Below are positions 47,763 to 52,521 of a DNA stretch of 52,521 nucleotides, piece after piece. The notes beneath the pieces are model-generated. The model made no database searches, was not told the DNA's origin, and saw nothing but the letters and a program-made list of their open reading frames with translations. Source of the DNA: Clostridia bacterium (lineage in GTDB: Bacteria; Bacillota; Clostridia; Oscillospirales; RGIG577); the NCBI GenBank assembly GCA_017405765.1, contig JAFQZS010000028.1, forward strand, positions 1 through 52,521, read 5' to 3'. The translations under genes were made by a program, and so were the position numbers. Position 1 is the stretch's first letter, and each line of letters starts with the position of its first letter.

Positions 47763-50700
47763 ATGAGCTACGATTATTCTGAAAACATTCTTGTGCAGGA
47801 AAGTGCCGGAAACCTTCTCCGGGACGAACTTGGCTGGGATGTGAAATTTGCATATAACACGGAGGTGCTGGGCGAAAACGGCACTTTCGGCAGGAAGTCG
47901 TACAAGGAGATTCTGCTTGTGCGTTATTTCCGTGCTGCCCTGAAAAAGCTCAATCCGTGGATCACTGCCGATCAGATGCTTGAAGCACCGGCTGTTTTGG
48001 AGAAGCGTCTTTCCACCTCGTCGCTGCTTCAGATCAACGAAGAGAAATATTTTCTGATCCGCGACGGCATCCCCGTGACGGTCAAGCGCCCAGACGGCAA
48101 AACGGAAACGAAAAAAGCCGCTGTGATTGATTTCCTGCACCCGGAGAACAACTACTTCCTTGCAGTCAAAGAACTGAAGATACACGGTGATCTCTACCGC
48201 CGCCGCACGGACATCGTCGGCTTTGTAAACGGTCTGCCGCTCCTTTTCGTGGAATTAAAGAAAAACACCGTAGACGTGCAGAACGCCTACGATGACAACT
48301 ATACCGATTATCAGGATACGATACCGCATCTGTTCTATTACAACGCATTTCTCATGCTCTCCAACGGCACCGAGGCCAAGGTTGGCACGCTGGGCAGCAA
48401 ATATGAATTTTTCCATGAATGGAAGCGCCTTGATGAAAAAGAACAAGGCAGCGTGGCATTGGAGACCATGCTGCGCGGCATCTGCAAAAAAGAGAATTTC
48501 CTCGATCTACTGGAGAACTTCATTCTTTACGACCACTCCGGCGGCAACACGGTGAAAATTCTTGCCCGTAACCACCAGTATCTCGGTGTCAACGAAGCGG
48601 TCAAGGCATATGAGGCGAGAAAGCTCAACGACGGCAAGCTGGGCGTGTTCTGGCATACCCAAGGCTCCGGTAAGAGCTATTCCATGGTATTCCTCGCGCA
48701 GAAGGTCCGCCGCAAGTTTGCCGGGTCTCCCACCATCGTAGTGCTGACCGACCGCGATGAACTGAACAAGCAGATTAGCGATACCTTTGAAAACTGCGGT
48801 CTGCTCGGCAAAACGAAGGCTTCACAGTTTATCGCCACAAGCGGCGGCGACCTTGTTACAAAGCTGAAAGGCAATCCGAGCTTCATATTCACGCTGATAC
48901 AGAAATTCAACAGACCGGACGAGCAGCCGATTTACCCGGACCACGATATCATCATCATGTCCGATGAAGCGCACCGCAGTCAGTACGGCATCTTTGCCGA
49001 CAATATGATGAAGCTGCTCCCGACGGCGGCTCGTATCGGCTTTACCGGAACGCCGCTTCTGTCCAGCGACAATATCACAGCCCGTACTTTTGGCGGCTAC
49101 ATTTCCGTGTATGATTTCAAACGCGCCGTGGAGGACGGTGCTACCGTTCCGCTCTATTATGAGAATCGCGGCGAAAAGATACTCGATCTTCACAATCCTG
49201 AGATCACCGACCGTATCCTTGACGCTATCGAGAATGCCGATATCGACGTCGACCAACAGGACAAGCTGGAAGCGGAATTTGCAAAAGAAATCCATCTGAT
49301 GACGGCAGAGCCGCGTCTGAGATCCATCGCAAAGGATTTTGTCGGTCACTATTCCGATCTGTGGACCAGTGGCAAGACAATGTTCGTTTGCCTGAACAAG
49401 GTTACCTGCGTCCGTATGTACAACTTCGTTCAGGAATACTGGAAGGAAGAAATCAAAGCCCTGAAAGCGAAGATCAAAATGGCCACACAGCAGGAGGCGC
49501 AGGAACTGGAGCGCAAGCTGAAGTGGATGCAAGAAACTGAGATGGCAGTTGTCATCAGTCAGGAGCAGAACGAGATTCAGACCTTCAAAAAATGGGATCT
49601 GGATATCAAATATCACCGGGCGAAGATGGAAAAGCGCGAACTGGACAAGGAATTCAAAGATTCGTCCAACCCTCTCCGCGTTGTGTTCGTCTGCGCCATG
49701 TGGCTCACCGGCTTTGATGTGAAGTGCCTGTCCTGCCTCTATCTGGACAAGCCTTTGAAAGCGCACACGCTGATGCAGACCATCGCCCGTGCCAACCGTG
49801 TAAACGAGGGAAAGAGCAACGGCCTGATCATTGATTATATCGGTATCGTGAAAGCGCTCCGCAAGGCGCTGGCAGATTACACAGCAAACATCAACACACC
49901 CGGCGGCGATCCGACTGTTGATAAAGATGAGCTGATTGCCCGTGTTCTCGATACCATCGAAAAAGCAAAGGCTTTCCTACGAGAGCGCGACTTTGAGCTT
50001 GCTGATCTGATAGCCGCAGTCGATTTTATGAAACTGTCGCTTCTTCAGACCGCCGCCAATGCCGTGTGCGGCACCATCGAGGATAAAAAGTCATTCTCCA
50101 CATACGCCACGGAACTGATCCGCCTGATGAAATACACGGACCGTGACGATATTACCGGGCAGACCCGGAAAGAGTATGAAGCCATCGCTGCAATTTATGC
50201 GGAATTGCAGAAAAAGCGCCGTCACGTTGATACGACCGATCTGATGGTGGAAATCAATTCCATTATCAGCGAGTATGTTGAAATAGACGATGTGCCGCTT
50301 ATGGTCAAAGAAGAGCCACGCCGGTTTGATATCAGCGCTATCGACTTTGATTTGCTGCGCCGGGAATTTGCAAAGGTCAAGAAAAAGAACCTTGTAATGA
50401 AAGATTTGGAGGAGCTGATTCAGCAGAAGCTGGACCGCCTGCTTTTCAACAATCCCGACCGTATCAATTATTATGAACGGTATCAGCAGATCATTACGGA
50501 TTATAACAGTGAGCAGGATCGCGCCACCATTGAAAAAACCTTTATGGATCTGATGGATCTGGCCAATAGCCTGGATAAGGAGGAGCAGCGGTATGTCCGC
50601 GAGGGCTTCGAGAATGACGAAGAATTGTCCCTCTACGATATGCTTTTCCGGGACGATCTCTCCAAAACGGACATCAAGAAGATCAAGGAAGTTGCCGCAA

Positions 50701-50900
50701 GCCTTCTGAAGAAGATCAAGGCTAAGATTGCTGAGCTGGATCATTGGACAGACAAACAGGAAACAAAGGCTGCAGTCGATAATCTGATCCGTGATACGCT
50801 CTGGGCTGAGCTGCCGGAGTGCTATGATGAGATCAGCATTTCCGAATACCGTCAGCGTATTTACGAATATGTGTACACGCGGTATAGAGTAGCTGCGTAA
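47763..50900 (+). CDS. hsdR: Type I restriction endonuclease subunit HsdR
   Basis: A 1045-residue motor-nuclease. The N-terminal PD-(D/E)xK nuclease shows D150, E164 and K166 in RRTDIVGFVNGLPLLFVELK. Two RecA-like helicase domains follow, with Walker A HTQGSGKS (about 298-305), DEAH (401-404), GFTGTPLL and the C-terminal AMWLTGFDVKCLSCLYLDKP and QTIARANRVNEGK. The last 300 residues are helical and probably bind HsdM/HsdS. It translocates DNA and cuts unmethylated targets. AGGGGGTGG precedes the ATG. It is intact, so the system is probably active. Confidence 0.96.
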   Translation: MSYDYSENILVQESAGNLLRDELGWDVKFAYNTEVLGENGTFGRKSYKEILLVRYFRAALKKLNPWITADQMLEAPAVLEKRLSTSSLLQINEEKYFLIRDGIPVTVKRPDGKTETKKAAVIDFLHPENNYFLAVKELKIHGDLYRRRTDIVGFVNGLPLLFVELKKNTVDVQNAYDDNYTDYQDTIPHLFYYNAFLMLSNGTEAKVGTLGSKYEFFHEWKRLDEKEQGSVALETMLRGICKKENFLDLLENFILYDHSGGNTVKILARNHQYLGVNEAVKAYEARKLNDGKLGVFWHTQGSGKSYSMVFLAQKVRRKFAGSPTIVVLTDRDELNKQISDTFENCGLLGKTKASQFIATSGGDLVTKLKGNPSFIFTLIQKFNRPDEQPIYPDHDIIIMSDEAHRSQYGIFADNMMKLLPTAARIGFTGTPLLSSDNITARTFGGYISVYDFKRAVEDGATVPLYYENRGEKILDLHNPEITDRILDAIENADIDVDQQDKLEAEFAKEIHLMTAEPRLRSIAKDFVGHYSDLWTSGKTMFVCLNKVTCVRMYNFVQEYWKEEIKALKAKIKMATQQEAQELERKLKWMQETEMAVVISQEQNEIQTFKKWDLDIKYHRAKMEKRELDKEFKDSSNPLRVVFVCAMWLTGFDVKCLSCLYLDKPLKAHTLMQTIARANRVNEGKSNGLIIDYIGIVKALRKALADYTANINTPGGDPTVDKDELIARVLDTIEKAKAFLRERDFELADLIAAVDFMKLSLLQTAANAVCGTIEDKKSFSTYATELIRLMKYTDRDDITGQTRKEYEAIAAIYAELQKKRRHVDTTDLMVEINSIISEYVEIDDVPLMVKEEPRRFDISAIDFDLLRREFAKVKKKNLVMKDLEELIQQKLDRLLFNNPDRINYYERYQQIITDYNSEQDRATIEKTFMDLMDLANSLDKEEQRYVREGFENDEELSLYDMLFRDDLSKTDIKKIKEVAASLLKKIKAKIAELDHWTDKQETKAAVDNLIRDTLWAELPECYDEISISEYRQRIYEYVYTRYRVAA

Positions 50901-50926
50901 GAAGAGAATAATTAAATGAGGATTAT

Positions 50927-51718
50927 GTGCTAAGTATGGATTTGAAGGCTTTTTATTTTTCTAATATAGCGAAAGCAGAGTATCATTACAGGTTTTATGA
51001 CTCAATTAAAAATGTCAATCAAATATTTAATCTGTTTGATGGACCACAAGAAGTGAATGACTACGAGTTTGAAGTCTTTGATGTAGAAGAAGCTATTACC
51101 AAATTCAAAGAGTTATGCCAACCGGAAATATCGTATTATGATAACGAAAAGAAATGTTGGTTTTATCTTGTAACTTATTATCTGTATAAAATGGGTTTTG
51201 AAATCAGGGAGTTCCCTCGATTGTTGGCACGCCCTCCGATGGAGCCAAGTGAATTCACTTACGGACAGATTAGAAACAGGATTATTGCTGAAGGCAATGA
51301 TGATCGCGGTACTGTACGTTATGCGACAAGAAGAGTATATATCGCAAATCTTACCTTTGAGCAAAAAACAGATCATATTGAATTGGCAGATGCGATTGAA
51401 CAAAAGTTTATTGAGATTTCTAATCGGAATGCCTCTTTTGATAATATGAGTACAGATGAAAAACTTGCAGAGATAGCAAATCTTATCGAGAATATGTTAA
51501 AAAAGGATGGGAAGTTTGTCACTATAGATTATTCATCGATTTGTTGCGATTTCATTTCAAATGAAACAGTGACAGGCTATCGGAAAAAGATGCAATGCTT
51601 CAGACATTCCACGAATGAATCAATTACGGAAAGAAGTACATTCTCAGAAAAACAAAAAAGCTTTCTCGTAGACTATGGTTTAACTATTGTCAAGGCAATT
51701 CATTCATTGCAATCTTAA
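50927..51718 (+). CDS. Unknown protein at the end of the restriction operon
   Basis: A 263-residue protein 26 bases after hsdR. I recognise no family with certainty. The C-terminal YRKKMQCFRHSTNESITERS followed by FSEKQKSFLVDYGLTIVKAI recalls the C-terminal helical part of abortive-infection or HEPN-type proteins, with a possible Arg-His pair. The N-terminal half (LKAFYFSNIAKAEYHYRFYD) is rich in aromatic residues. The start could be GTG 50927 (GAGG five bases upstream) or ATG 50936. Position suggests a defence accessory, by inference only. Confidence 0.55.
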   Translation: MLSMDLKAFYFSNIAKAEYHYRFYDSIKNVNQIFNLFDGPQEVNDYEFEVFDVEEAITKFKELCQPEISYYDNEKKCWFYLVTYYLYKMGFEIREFPRLLARPPMEPSEFTYGQIRNRIIAEGNDDRGTVRYATRRVYIANLTFEQKTDHIELADAIEQKFIEISNRNASFDNMSTDEKLAEIANLIENMLKKDGKFVTIDYSSICCDFISNETVTGYRKKMQCFRHSTNESITERSTFSEKQKSFLVDYGLTIVKAIHSLQS

Positions 51719-51822
51719 GCGTAAAAAGTTGCAAAACGGATGATATGATAGCGTGAAAACGCGTAGCTCATACGAAGTGCGATTTCTGGGTTTGGGATGT
51801 GTTCCCAACGAGCCAGTGCAGA

Positions 51823-52020
51823 AATTGGCGCAGGTCCGGATCTGTACACTGCTTGCCAGGTACTGATCATCCATCCGGACACTGCTCGCCAATTTGCAAA
51901 ACCTGTATGTGCAGGCCCTGCTTGCCAAGTACCGAATCATACAGGTATGCATTGCTTGCCAAGTAGTAAATGTGGACGCCAATGCCCTGCTCGCCAAGTA
52001 GTGAAAGATTGGCCAAGCAG
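51823..52020. repeat. Five-copy ~34-base periodic repeat with inverted ends
   Basis: CTGCTTGCCA or its close variants CTGCTCGCCA and TTGCTTGCCA, usually followed by AGTA, begin at 51849, 51882, 51918, 51952 and 51987, spacing 33-36 bases. The intervening sequences differ. Partial copies in the opposite direction occur at both ends (ATTGGCGCAG near 51824-51833, TTGGCCAAGCAG near 52009-52020), and some spacers pair with each other (GTCCGGAT/ATCCGGAC, CCTGTATG/CATACAGG). It may be a recombinase or relaxase site, or a structured transcript. Nothing in this gap (51.72-52.10 kb) is coding. Confidence 0.7.
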
Positions 52021-52099
52021 GACGTTGACGTCTTAAACCGTCAACCGCTTTCAGGTATATTGACAGTGCAAAAACGTATTGGTATATTTATATCGGTCC

Positions 52100-52330
52100 T
52101 GAAAAGGATCTTGGGGGGATCGGGTTCATCCCGATTCGTTGCCGGTTCTCTTCCCGAAAGGGCGTGAGTTCTCGGCTCATATAAAGTATCTGTCGGATAG
52201 GATAGATACAGTGAGCTGCATTAGGGCAGCTGCCGGCTGTTTGACTGCCGGGTTACATAGACACATATCGATTTTGGCGGACTCTCCGGGTTCGTCTATC
52301 GGTGCGTTTCTATGTGACCCGGCTCTTTTT
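52100..52330 (+). promoter_or_regulatory. Structured leader ending in a terminator ahead of the TnpW-like gene
   Basis: The leader holds GATCGGG/CCCGATT (52118-52137), AGCTGC/GCAGCT (52215-52231), and a long hairpin GCCGGGTTACATAGA (52247-52261) with TCTATGTGACCCGGC (52309-52323), one G-U pair, then a T run (52324-52330). The start codon is 35 bases further on. The arrangement looks like transcription attenuation of a mobile-element gene. No antiterminator was worked out. Confidence 0.65.
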
Positions 52331-52364
52331 GTCCGGAGAAATAGAAAAAGGAGAACAGCCAAAA

Positions 52365-52521
52365 ATGAGAGAAACAAGAATTGACGATGCCGGTCACATT
52401 ACAGTAAAGAATCTTTCGGCATACTGGATTCCCGAGATCAAAGTCGAACGTGAGATCCATGGAACAGTCTACACCGTCACCGGTAGCTTTGAAGGAAATG
52501 AGTTTCTGGAAAAGAAGCTTA
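52365..52521 (+). CDS. TnpW-like transposon protein, cut by window end
   Basis: The first 52 residues of a protein starting MRETRIDDAGHITVKNLSAY, continuing WIPEIKVEREIHGTVYTVTG and SFEGNEFLEKKL. The IHGTVYTVTGSFEG pattern resembles the small TnpW-type proteins carried by Clostridia transposons and integrative elements. AAAAGGAG lies 11 bases before the ATG. The gene and presumably the rest of the element continue outside the window. The family call rests on a short motif. Confidence 0.55.
   Translation, partial: MRETRIDDAGHITVKNLSAYWIPEIKVEREIHGTVYTVTGSFEGNEFLEKKL

Noticed and set aside
48822-49766. Long minus-strand frame inside hsdR
   Set aside because: It is antisense to the helicase domains, which are certain, and encodes no known motif.
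51849-51996. CRISPR array
   Set aside because: The repeats are only 10-14 bases, vary between copies, and no cas genes are nearby.

Overview
The window reads as chromosome of a spore-forming, Gram-positive anaerobe of the class Clostridia (Bacillota), probably a gut lineage. The evidence is two sporulation genes (spoIIR, spoIIP), three proteins with S-layer-homology (SLH) domains, a tryptophan T-box leader, the linked lepA-hemW pair, a UPF0237/UPF0210 pair, a DUF951-prfA-sua5 cluster, and promoters with TTGACA-17-TATAAT spacing. No rRNA or tRNA gene was seen. Base composition looks moderate by eye; it was not computed. Most housekeeping genes use the Ile codon ATA often. The S-layer gene, the E2-like gene and the restriction-modification block use ATC/ATT more.

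Layout. 0-1.6 kb: the cut-off end of an insertion sequence, a FabZ-like gene with a degraded active site, an intact fabZ with its own promoter, and an acyl carrier protein. 1.6-8.2 kb (minus strand): lplA, spoIIR, ispE, an aminotransferase with a coupled Lrp/AsnC regulator, a PHP phosphatase, and a DUF2975/XRE/lipoprotein operon. 8.3-10 kb (plus): ACT-domain protein and UPF0210. 10-11 kb is a scarred patch: a DUF2442/DUF4160 pair with a frameshift, a duplicated gene end plus terminator, and the tail of a leucine-rich-repeat gene. 11-13.3 kb: a LuxR-type regulator divergent from a stand-alone E2-type acyltransferase without a lipoyl domain. 13.5-16.5 kb: a large S-layer protein with a strong promoter and a 5' hairpin.

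17-26.3 kb (minus): a sugar isomerase, an acyl-CoA ligase behind a leader that ends in a terminator, T-box-controlled trpB2, and an operon of ABC-F ATPase, SLH/RCC1 protein and patatin lipase. 26.3-27.2 kb has no gene but holds a GC-rich, strongly foldable segment flanked by inverted repeats. 27.2-36.2 kb: DUF1667, hemW, lepA, a zinc/manganese-type ABC transporter with an operator, a D,D-carboxypeptidase fused to SLH domains, spoIIP and an S1-domain protein. 36.4-41.5 kb (plus): DUF951, prfA, sua5, coaE, a lytic transglycosylase and an M18 aminopeptidase.

41.5-52.5 kb is accessory DNA: small XRE regulators with nearby palindromic or repeated sites, a decayed SHOCT gene, dispersed repeats, three 23-bp iterons, and a complete type I restriction-modification locus (XRE, hsdM, hsdS, accessory gene, hsdR, accessory gene). 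It ends in a five-copy ~34-bp periodic repeat and a terminator-bearing leader in front of a TnpW-like gene cut by the window end, which suggests a second mobile element. The best candidates for something undescribed are the gene-less structured segment at 26.5-27.1 kb, the terminator-bearing leader of the acyl-CoA ligase, the FabZ pair, and the repeat array beyond the restriction locus.
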